Source: Brachypodium distachyon
Lineage: Eukaryota > Streptophyta > Magnoliopsida > Poales > Poaceae
DNA length: 64,000 nt
Direction of reading: 5' to 3'
Assembly (NCBI RefSeq): GCF_000005505.3
Contig: NC_016131.3
Coordinates: 15,025,501-15,089,500 of the forward strand
The notes under the pieces: generated by a model
What the model was told of the DNA's origin: nothing
Seen by the model: only the letters and a program-made list of their open reading frames with translations
Databases searched by the model: none
Made by a program: the position numbers and the translations under genes
Part shown: positions 26,001 through 35,005 of the stretch, in pieces
How the letters are laid out: the number at the start of each line of letters is the position of its first letter
Position numbering within the stretch: the first letter of the stretch is position 1

Positions 26001-27278
26001 GGTGTCGAACTGCTAACATTATTGACAGGCACACCAGAGGAAACCACAGTTTCAGTCTTCTTAGCCTTATTGACAGGCCCAGCTTTAGGAACCGTAGCTT
26101 CAGTCTTCTTTGCATTGTTGACAGGCCCAGCTGAAGGAACCATAGCTCCAGTTTTCTTTACATTGTTGACAGGCCCAGCTGAAGGAACCGTAGTTCCAGT
26201 CTTCTTCATATTGTTGACAGGCCCAACTGAAGGAACCGTAGCTCCAGTCTGTGTTACATTGTTGACAGGCTCAGCAGAAGTAGCCGTAGCTTCAGTCTTC
26301 TTTACATTGTTGACAGGCCCAGCTGAAGCAATACTAGCTTCAGCCTTCTTCGCATTCTTGAGAACACCATTATTAGCAGAAACATTGGCAGGGGGAGATC
26401 CATTGAACAGCACGGGCCCACCATTTGGTAAGCTAGATGTTACGGTTTCCTTTTTATCACTGCATGTGTCACCCTTTGCAACTTTGTTCTGGCCATAGGT
26501 TGATTTTGGAGGATGAACAGTGCCTTTAGCAACAGGGTTTGATACTTTCTCTAAGCTGAGGGCAGAAAAATTCAGCGATCCAAACTGGATCTCAGGTATT
26601 TCCAATTCCTTCTCCACACTTTCAGTATTACTAGTACCAGGCTGCCCCTGGAACAACTTGGTCTCGTCCTCCGTGAAGGACCCAAACAAAACAACCTGCA
26701 TTACAAAGAAAAACTATGATGAGAACAAAGGAACGCCTGTAAAACTTTGAACGTTAACACAGCTGGTGGCGCATCCAAACCGCAACTGCATCAAGATATA
26801 TCTGTATCAGGATTGCTCACACACACACGCACAAAATGATAACTGTATTGGTAACCTTTTCCATATAAATTCCAGGAGGGACCATCTGGGTTTAAGGAAA
26901 TTTTAAGCTGCAGCTCTAAGTCCAGTTTGATCCCTCACACTGCTACCCATACCTTCCGGGGAACAACATCTTAAGCTGTTAAGCACAGGCCACCTACTCA
27001 AGCCCTACTACTAGTTCTATGGCATCTAGTGGCCGCAAGTACGCTTCGCAGCTCACACGCAGTCAGTCAGTAGCATTACATCAGCATGGAAGCTAGCTAG
27101 TACACTCCAAAGCCGCATCGACCCACCCACCCACCCCACAACCATCAACCGCCCCAGCAGGCTTCAATGCGCCGCAGAACAGCAGCAGAATCACGCGGAT
27201 GAATCGATCAGTCAATGTCAATCAAACGAGAGTGTGGCGGGTTGAGACTGCTGCTGCTACCTTGTCGGCGCCGCTCAT
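23026..27278 (-). CDS. UBP24: UBP24-like ubiquitin carboxyl-terminal hydrolase
   Basis: Seven exons, 5' to 3' on the minus strand: 27261-27278, 25706-26695, 25448-25635, 24836-25077, 24159-24301, 23614-23790, 23026-23214. They total 1,947 nt and 648 aa. Exon 1 encodes only MSGADK, then VVLFGSFTEDE, the UBP24/USP10-type start. The catalytic Cys box is GLKNTGNICFLNA (Cys307). The His box is SRGHYTADA (His607), followed by WLRFDD. The ARPRQEDAQEF and FLLLHLDI blocks fit the C19 peptidase core. The protein removes ubiquitin from substrates; Arabidopsis UBP24 acts in ABA signalling (family knowledge). It is longer than the about 550-residue Arabidopsis protein because of a 16-residue repeat tract at residues 118-236. 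Intron 3 begins with GC (AAG|GCAAGT). Intron 4 holds a MITE. A broken 5' copy lies at 30.7-32.3 kb. Confidence 0.9.
24487..24599. mobile_element. Stowaway MITE in UBP24 intron 4
   Basis: 113 bp flanked by TA on both sides (24485-24486 and 24600-24601). Perfect 13-base ends apart from the first base: TTCCCTCCGTTCC and GGAACGGAGGGAG. It lies wholly inside an intron, away from splice sites. Confidence 0.88.
26005..26365 (-). repeat. 48-bp coding repeats in UBP24-like
   Basis: Seven full units and one partial unit of 16 codons, type VNNVKKTEATVPSAGP, in frame within exon 2 between the N-terminal FTEDE region and the catalytic core. Units are basic and Pro/Ala/Thr-rich and probably form a flexible linker. 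The same tract is present in the broken copy at 30.7-31.0 kb but with one-codon and four-codon losses. Confidence 0.85.
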
Positions 27279-27861
27279 CTCCGCTGCGGTGGAGATACAG
27301 GGGTTGTTGTTGCGCTGCGGCGGCGGCGGCGGGCAGGAGACATCAAAAGGCCGAGCCGGGGCGGCGGGGCTGGGGGTTGCCGGCGGCCGCGCTGCCCACC
27401 CTGCCGGCCACAGGGACGGCGCGGCGCGGGAGAGGAGGGGGAGCTGGGTCTGATCGCCGGGGCGCGGGTTCGGCCGGCGGCGGAGGCGAGGGCGTAGGGT
27501 TTGGATTCGGCGTGGTTTAGGCGTCGGGGAGGAGAGAGAGAGAGAAGGGGTGGGGGGGTTGGGATTTGGGAAGGAAGGAGGCGTGCGTGCGTGTGTCTAT
27601 CGGTCTCTGCGGGCGGGCGACTTTCTGGTGGGCCGGGCTGAGGTGTTTTTACTTGGACTCGTTGCGGGCCGTGCCGTGCGGTTTTTATCCGTGCTATTCG
27701 AATTCTTTTTCTTATGGTAATGGTAATTTATATTCTGTTGAAAAAACATTTATCGTGTGACATGGAAATTCAACGGTTGATATGGCGCAGCAACATTCTA
27801 CACAGAAACAATAACGTTGTAGCGAAGTAGTACTACTATGTCTTTTTTTCTTTTTTTTTAG
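27279..27861 (-). promoter_or_regulatory. UBP24-like leader and promoter region
   Basis: GC-rich sequence directly 5' of the UBP24-like start codon with a GA-repeat tract near 27,530-27,545. The segment from about 27,590 to 27,815 (TGTCTATCGGTCTCTGCGGG onward) recurs at 34,285-34,540, so it is part of the segmental duplication. No unambiguous TATA box was picked. Confidence 0.5.
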
Positions 27862-28826
27862 AAGAGTACATTTTTGGTCCTCAATTGCACTGGAGTTTAC
27901 AACTGGTTTTTGGTCAGTCCCTCGCTTGGTATATAGTTTTCGTCGGTCTTCCCGATCCAGTCGGTTTTGATGACTCCATGTGATGCGGTACTGCTTAGAA
28001 CTTTGCCACGTAGGATGCCACGCTGGCGCATGGTTGTTTTCATACCAACTGTACCGCCGCGGTGCCGGTCAGGCCGACCATGTCACGAACCGTGACGTAC
28101 CTGGGCCACTTGACACTAGCGACGCCCAGCCCAGAAGGAGCACCCGTCCCAGAAAGGGCATCATCCGAGATTTATGAAGCCCAAGCCCTTTTCGGTGACG
28201 TCTTTGACTAGCTACTTAGCCGTCTTCGTCCAAGATTTGCGTGTTGTCGATGAACGGAACTCTCTCAAGCACAAGCATGCTCTCATGTAATTCTCTCCTC
28301 CTCCCCCGAATTCATCCTTCTTCTCAGTGAATTCGTGTATCTCATCTATATACCGTCAGCGTACAACAGAAGTGGCAACACGGCGGACGCGTATGTTGAC
28401 AACTCGTCGAGGAAGCCATGCGCGCCGCGTCGCTCGTTGACTCCAGGGAAGCCTATGGTTACGATTCGACGGGAGAGAGAGGGGTAGAGATAGAGAGAGA
28501 TTAGACATACTAACTCCGATCTTAAATTCTTGTTGTGGTTCTACTTCTATTTGAACTAGAATTTAGGATCAAAGGGAGTGGAACTTACCTCCCGCTGGTA
28601 TAAAAACGGCAAGTTACTAGTGTAGCATCCTACGTGGCAATGTTAGGCAAAACCGCGCCACGTGGAGTCAAACCACTTCATGCCGATTGGATTAGGAGGA
28701 ACGGACCAAAACTATCTGATTTTGTCAATTGAGAAACTAAATGTTTATGAATTATGAATACGAGTTTAGTGGCTACTTTTTAAACCTTCTGTGTCAATTG
28801 AGTGATCAAAAAGATACTTTTCTCGC
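27862..28826. mobile_element. Non-autonomous long-TIR (MULE-like) element
   Basis: The two ends are inverted copies of each other over roughly 160-230 bp. The left end has GAAGAGTACATTTTTGGTC and, further in, GCCACGTAGGATGCCAC. The right end, read inward on the other strand, has GAAAAGTATCTTTTTGATC and GCCACGTAGGATGCTAC. There is no transposase frame inside. Long TIRs of this kind are usual for Mutator-like elements; no clear 9-bp target duplication was found, so the superfamily is inferred. A left-end remnant also sits at 34,574-34,612 in the second copy of the duplicated block. Confidence 0.6.
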
Positions 28827-29562
28827 AACTTCTTTTGTCGTGGCTATAGTTTCATAGCTTAAGTTCTGGGTCTTTCATTTCCGACGGAAATCGTAGTACT
28901 AAGTTTATTTTCTTGAGAGGAAGTACTTTTGAAAGGGGATTTTGCGAGGAACTACTAGTTAGTTATAGATGTATTGTGCTCTCGTCTAAAAAAAAGGTAA
29001 AGATGCATTGTGCTCGCTAATATGCATGTCTGGCCCAACCCTCCTTTTCTCTCTCATCAGGCACGCCTAAACTGCCGTGTGTCAACGGATCTTAGGGTGG
29101 GTTTAGTTGGCGCCCAAACTTGCCGTGCAAAATATTTGGTCTTCGCTTGGTTGGTTGTCAAAAATTGGTTTCCTACGAAACTGACTCCCTTGCCTCACAA
29201 TCTTTCACAACTTTTGCCAAAATTTGGCCAACATGGGCCAAGAAACCTCTAACTAGATTTTTGGTTAGCCAATTGTCAGTAAGAATTGGTAAGCTATGAA
29301 TTGGCATGAACAAAAGACAACCTTAGCTCCCTCTTCGCTGAGCCATCAGGCCGTCCATATACAATGACTTCCATTGAATTTTGCCTGCGTTTGTTCCGCA
29401 ATGTGTTATTCTCAGCAGCTAAAGTAGTAATTAGTTGGTAATAGTCATGACCCATGAGTTAAAAATTTAGAAATTTATTACATATGCTGAGAACTCACAG
29501 AGAACATTGAAGTTTGAGCTCTAAATCCTAGATCCTCTGAATACATGTTTCCTCATGGACCT
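28827..29562. other. Intergenic sequence
   Basis: No gene or complete transposon recognised. It separates the long-TIR element from the first copy of the two-span membrane gene. Confidence 0.35.
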
Positions 29563-30536
29563 CTAATCTGTCTCCCAGGAAAACAAAAAAAATCCGCCAA
29601 CCAGAATAGCAACACACTCCATGGACACCATGTAGAACACCCAACGTTGTTCAGGTCCGAGGTTGATATACATCTTAACCATGAAATTAGTTACCGAAAT
29701 CAGCATCGCAATACCAAGTAGAATACATATCGTCACATTGACCTGCATGACAAAAATGGCAAACATGGCAAAAATGTTATCAAGGTAGCAATGAAATAAA
29801 CAGATACACAGCGTGTCAACTACTATAACAGGCATACTTTAAAATAAGTGGGCATACGACACTTGGCATCAACCTAAACACATCGAACTCACAATCGTTA
29901 TGTAAAGTACTACTCAACATATGGCTCGTGAATAAAACATTGCTACCTTGATAAACACATCGAACTAACAATAGTTTTATTCATCAAAATCTGATACAAT
30001 CACGTGAAGCTTCTCCTTCCCTTGGAACGGTCAACCGAACAACCAGCGAACAAGAAGAAGAGATAGGTCATTCAAGATTAAAAATCTTACACAATTGCCT
30101 GGTGAGGGAGTTCGGCGGCGACGTCTCGCAGGCACACCCACCTTCACCTGCCCCGTGTCGTAGCCGCTGCTCCTGCTCAGGCACCTCCGAAAGGCTTCAG
30201 CATTCTGAAGTACAAGTACCAACATATCAACAATACCAACCAAAAGGAAAATGCAAACTGTTGACAATATGAACATTATGCAGGGTTATAACTGTTTGAA
30301 AATGAATTCCACACAAGACTGCATAAATTCTTAGAGCAAATCTAATGCTTATTCCGCCATAATCCAACTACATTACAATATTGTTTTCAATTGTTCACAC
30401 AACACTGAACATAGATGATGAACAAAGCAAACGCAAGAAAAATTGCAAGTACAAGCCTCCAAAGTGCATCACCGAAGAACTAGATAAAAGATCCTTATTA
30501 GCATTACCTTGGATTTCCGTACCTGCTTCACTTGAC
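29563..30536 (-). CDS. Predicted two-span membrane protein, copy 1 (5' truncated)
   Basis: Recognisable exons on the minus strand: 30508-30536, 30091-30204 and 29563-29742, joining in one frame. The middle exon encodes a basic Ser/Arg-rich stretch (CLSRSSGY, then VPARRRRRTPSP). The last exon encodes two hydrophobic segments: VTICILLGIAMLISVTNF, and one around WVFYMVSMECVAILVGGFFLF, ending WETD. Compared with copy 2 at 35.0-37.5 kb, the 45-nt exon for VRLLDEEQEMRAETE is missing and no start codon is seen, so this copy is probably a truncated gene. I do not recognise the family. The topology suggests an internal membrane protein with a cytosolic basic head, which is inference only. Confidence 0.4.
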
Positions 30537-30676
30537 CTGCAAATCAACAAAAGGAAGATTAAAACAAACCGTGTGCAGCCAAGAGGGGATTAGGGTTCAG
30601 AAATTCCAAATCCTGGGTTTCCAATAAATGGTGAAAAGTGGGGAGGCAAGCACAGGATAAAGAGGGGAGGGAATTT

Positions 30677-32269
30677 TTGACAGGCACTCCTGGGGAAACC
30701 ACGGCTTCAGTCTTCTTAGCATTATTGACAGGCCCAGCTAAAGGGACCATAGCTTCAGTTTTCTCTACATTGTTGACAGGAATTGTAACTCCAGTCTTCT
30801 TTACATTGTTGACAGGCCCAGTTGAACCAACCATAGCTCCAGTCTTCTTACTGTTGACAGGCCCAGCTGAAGGAACCGTAGCTCCAGTCTGTGTTACATT
30901 GTTGACAGGCTCGGCTGAAATAGCCGTAGCTTCAGTCTTCTTTACATTGTTGACAGGCCCAGCTGAAGCAACACTAGCTTCGGCCTTCTTTACTTTCTTG
31001 AGAACAGCATTATTAGAAGAAACATTGGCAGGGGGAGATCCATTGAACAGCACAGGCCCACCATGTGTCACCCTTTGCAACTTTGTTCTGGCCATAGGTT
31101 GATTTTGGAGGATGAACAGCGCCTTCAGTAACAGGATTCAATACTTCCTCTAAGCTGAGGACAGAAAACTTCAGCGACCCAAACTGGATCACAGGTAATT
31201 CACGTGCTTTCTCCACGCTTTCAGTATTACTTATACCAGGCTGCCCCTGGAACAACTTGGTCTCGTCCTCCGTGAAGGACCCAAACAAAACAACCTGCAG
31301 TACAAGATAAACTATGATGAGAACAAAGAACTTTAAGTAATAGCATAGCTTGTGGTACAACCAAACAGCAGCTGCATCAAGATATCCTTGTCCCCCCCCC
31401 CCCCCCACCCCAACAACACACAAACAGAACTGCAGAGGCACAGACTCTAAATCCTTTCTATACAAATTTTAAGGAGGGAGGCGTCTTTTTTTTTCCATCC
31501 GCCTATCAACATGACGGCCGCACTCCATTCAAAAGACATAAACGGAGCACAAAGTGTTACAGTAATGTAAAAAGCAGAAATAAGACTAGAAACTACAGGT
31601 CTCTTAGAAAGCAGTAAAAGGAGAACGAGAAAATAACCCCCTCAGCTGAACCAATCAGCCGACCCCGCGCCACGCGCCCCAAACATTCCAGCGAAGTTTC
31701 GCAAACATTCATTCATCAATATACATCACACGAATAAAACGTCAGAAGATTTGCTAGCACATCCCAGTGCCTCGCCAGTCTTGAACATCAACACAGCCTT
31801 CTTAACATCACAGAACTGTATAAGCACAGACTCTAGATCCTTTCTATACAAATTTTAAGGAGGGGGGCGTCTGGGTTTAAGAAAATATCAAGCTTCAGCT
31901 CTAAATCCAATTTGATACCCTTGTACTCAGCATACCTTCCTTCCAAGCAACAACAGCATAAGTACAGACCACCAATCCAACCCCCAAAATTCCTTCCGGA
32001 CCCTACTACCGGTGCTATGTAATCTAGTAGCCACAAGTAGGCTTCACAGCTTGCTCACGCACGCACGCAGTCAGTAGCATACATCAGCATGGCTGCTAGC
32101 TACTACGCCCTCCCCAACCATCAACACCCCACCATGCTTCTGCGCCGCAGCACAGCAGCAGCAGCAGAAGCAGCGACAGGAACCAGAATCACGCGGATGA
32201 ATCAATTCAGTGAATGTCAAACGAGAGGGGGCGGATGGATACTGCTACTACCTTGTCGGTGCCGCTCAT
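30677..32269 (-). pseudogene. Broken 5' duplicate of the UBP24-like gene
   Basis: It matches the intact gene from the start codon (MSGTDK exon at 32252-32269) through exon 2 (31294 leftward) to the 16-codon repeat tract, ending abruptly near 30,677. Everything encoding the peptidase core is absent. A 41-bp deletion at about 31,062, relative to the functional copy, shifts the frame, so translation from the start would stop after about 99 residues. Promoter-proximal sequence, exon 1, its splice donor and the exon 2 acceptor are preserved, so it could still be transcribed. It sits directly next to copy 1 of the two-span gene, at the duplication junction. Confidence 0.88.
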
Positions 32270-32604
32270 CTCCGCTGCGGTGGAGAGACGTCGGGCTGCG
32301 CGGGGGTTGTTGAGCTGGGGAAAAAGGGACGGCGCGTGGCGGCGCGCGTGAGGAGGAGGGGGGCGCTGGGTTTGATCGCCGGGACGCGGGTTCGACCGGC
32401 GGCGGAGGCTAGGCCGGAGGGTTTGGATTCGGCGTGGTTTAGAAGTGGGAAGGGGGTTTTGGGATTTGGGGAGGAAGGGGGAGTGCGTGAGTGTGTGCCT
32501 GGGTGTGTATCTGTCTATTTTATATTTTATCGGTCTATTTTTTTAAGTTAACTGTACGAGAAGTCCTTTTATTGGGTGAGATTTCAGTTTAGTTATATAT
32601 AAAT

Positions 32605-33484
32605 TGGACTTGGTGGTGATTGCCACGGACGCCGTACGTTAACTTCATTAAATTTACATGAGTATGCCACCGTGCCTCCTCCTGTACGTCCCGATGCGAA
32701 ACCCCCTCCCTTCGTGTAAAAAAAACATCACTCTTGTCTTCCTGACCAGCGCTCGCCGCCTCCTCCGACCGCTGCTTCTCCTCCCTCCGCCGCAAGCCTC
32801 GCGTCTCGTTCTGCACGCCGCGGCCGGCTTCCTCCTCTGCGAGCGCCGTCTCCGCCGACAAAGATCTATGGACGTCCGTCTTCCTCCACTGCGCATGCCG
32901 TCATGGAGACTGGATCCGCCGTCGCCATGGATAATAAACGGTTTGAGAGAGAGTCGATGAACCAGTCCATCGTGAAGATGAGGTGGACGAGCTGTGGAGA
33001 TGAGAGAGAGGCGACAAGGCGACGTGTCTCTGAAGTCGCTCACGCACGCGAAAGTCAACCATGGCCGCCGAGGCAGCAACAGCAGAAGAGACGCCGCATG
33101 AAGCGGCGGCGGCCCTCGCGAGCTCGCTGCAGCCGCACATGGCCTTGGCCTTCTTTGCGTTGTTTGCGTGCACCGTGGCAAAATCGGCAGAATCGGAGTG
33201 TCGCCCCTCTTCCATGACCACGCCCCATTCCCTCTTCCCCAACCACGGCGTGCCCCGGTTGTCCTGTCTCTAGAGGCGAAGCACCGCAGCTAACGAGGCG
33301 CAGTCCGGCGAAATCCAGGCAGAGACAAGGAGATGTGGGGTCAGTGAGGACAGAACGATCCACTGACTTGTGCTTCACCTCTCGTGAGCTCCTCATTACC
33401 ACTTTTAAAAACTTAAGTTAACATGTTTTTTAATTTTTTTTCTTCGTAACAACGCACGGCGCTTTTTGATATATATATATATAT
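32605..33484. mobile_element. Insert nested in the left TIR
   Basis: About 880 bp, GC-rich, interrupting the TIR at a TATATA stretch. One end reads AACAACGCACGGCGCTTTTT, which faintly resembles a Helitron 3' end, but no CTAG terminus is present. The class is not settled. Several frames are open by composition only. Confidence 0.3.
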
Positions 33485-33494
33485 ATATATATAT
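33469..33494. repeat. (AT)13 microsatellite
   Basis: Thirteen AT units at the border between the nested insert and the resumed TIR sequence; it probably grew from the TATATA insertion site. Confidence 0.9.
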
Positions 33495-34262
33495 GAAACC
33501 GCATATTTGATTCCTAATTTTACTTGAACCGTTCACCGGAGGTCCCGGTCTGGTTTAAGCGCCGCTGACTGTCCCACGTGTCTCGTTGACAACGGACACA
33601 TCGACAACTGGGTCCAACAAAGAGTAACCGTTGGCCTGAAGTTTTAGCAGAAAGCACCCTGACTTTTGTAGAAAGAGGTGGCGCTTCTCGCAGTCGAACT
33701 CCCCCCTCCGCTCGTGTTGTTCTTCGCCACGAGGAACCACCGCTGCAGGAGCGACGACGACAGGGCGGGAGCGGGCGTGCTGGGCTTTTTATTAGGACGG
33801 GCGCGGGTAGTGGACGGGAACTTGGCCGGAGTCGTCGAGGGCACCGGGGGAGGGCAGCCTAGGATGCTGGGGTCAGATTTCTCAGAGGCCTGCGAGGCTG
33901 CGACTGCGGTAGCTGCGCGTAGGAGCTGTGGCTGTGGACAAGGGTTTGGCCAGGGTCTTCGGCAGCGCATGCTAGAGCTTGCTGCCGAGGTGAACACTGC
34001 CCAAGCATGAGCAGCCAAGCAAGCACCTCCCGGCCTAAAGAATCTTGCGGCTAGGTAAATTAGGAGAGGGCCACAAAATTAGAAGAGATAATTTTTTAGG
34101 AGGCTTTTTGTGATAATATTACCTACGTGGCAGTGGAAATCAAATTAGGACCTCGCGTGAGCGGTACAAGTAAAATTAGAACCCAATCATGCAGTTTCAT
34201 AAATATAAGACTAAACTGACACCTCACCAATAATAGTAGGACTTCCCGTGCATTTAACTCTT

Positions 34263-34612
34263 TTAGGGGGATTTTTTTTGAGGGGGTGTGTCTATCGGTC
34301 TCTATGCGGGCGGGCGAGTTGTGGATTTGGTGGGCTGGACTGAGGGGTTTATGGCATGGGTTATTCAAAATATTTTTATCAGGTTTTTTTATCGGGTGTT
34401 CTGCTCGGCCTATTCGACATCTTTTTTTTCTTTATATATTGTAATTTATTTATTTTTCAATTTTTTATTTATCGGGTGACATGGAAGTTCAACGGTTTAG
34501 ATGGTGCATCGAAACACTGTACACAGAAACATTTCAGCAAAGTATTATTCATCTACCTATCGTAGTATGTTTTTAGAAGTATATTTTGATTGCATGGAAG
34601 TTTATAAATGGT
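34263..34612. repeat. Second half of the duplicated UBP24 promoter
   Basis: It matches 27,590-27,815 (shared GTGTCTATCGGTCTCT, then GACATGGAA and TTCAACGGTT) and continues into a remnant of the left end of the 27,862 element (TTTTAGAAG...GGAAGTTTATAAATGG). It shows that the long-TIR element at 27.9 kb was in place before the block was duplicated. Confidence 0.7.
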
Positions 34613-35005
34613 TCGTGAACACGTCTTAGTATACTCCTTTTCTGATCAATCAGGCCATTTAACGGGATTTTTGCCCAATGCCACACTTGCGGCTGGACGA
34701 TTTTATACTGCGGGGACAGGTCGGCAAGTACGGAAGATCCTGCCCCTGCCGCACGGCGGTGTTCGTGGGCAACATCCTATACTAGACCAAGTTGAAGGAG
34801 CTTCACGACGCCTGCGAGGAGATCGACCCCGTGGCGAATCACATGAAGGCTTTGCCACACACATACACACGACAATGGCAAAACTCACCAAGCCCTGGTG
34901 CATGTTTATCTTTACATATGCTGAGAACTCAGGGAGAACACCATATAAGTTTGAGGTCTAAATCCTCCATCATCCGAATACATGTCAAATCGGGAAACAT
35001 GACTT
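34613..35005. other. Unrelated fragment, possibly captured coding sequence
   Basis: From about 34,715 to 34,850 the plus strand is GC-rich with a codon-like pattern. One frame reads KELHDACEEIDPVANHMK after an in-frame TAG. It has no counterpart in block 1 and I do not recognise a family. It may be a gene fragment carried in by a transposon. Confidence 0.3.

Larger units (their letters stand above)
32544..34262. mobile_element. Long-TIR element inserted in the duplicated UBP24 promoter
   Basis: The left end (TTAACTGTACGAGAAGTCC...GATTTCAGTTTAG) is an inverted copy of the right end (on the minus strand: GTTAAATGCACGGGAAGTCC...GGTGTCAGTTTAG). The left TIR is itself split: its inner half (GAAACCGCAT...CCTAATTTTACTTG) resumes at about 33,490 after an inserted GC-rich stretch. 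The element separates promoter sequence ending near 32,540 from its continuation at 34,280, as shown by comparison with the intact promoter at 27.3-27.8 kb. No transposase was found. GC-rich open frames inside on both strands are not recognised. Confidence 0.55.

Noticed and set aside
26005..26365. Regular 48-bp repeats resembling a CRISPR array
   Set aside because: The repeats are contiguous, in frame within a coding exon, and have no unique spacers; this is a plant nuclear gene.
25866..26498. 210-codon plus-strand frame over the UBP24 repeats
   Set aside because: It is the complement of the repeat tract; the minus-strand frame joins the catalytic domain exons.
32654..33242. GC-rich frames of 100-175 codons on both strands
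   Set aside because: Low-complexity Arg/Ser/Pro content, no domain, located in a nested transposon insert.
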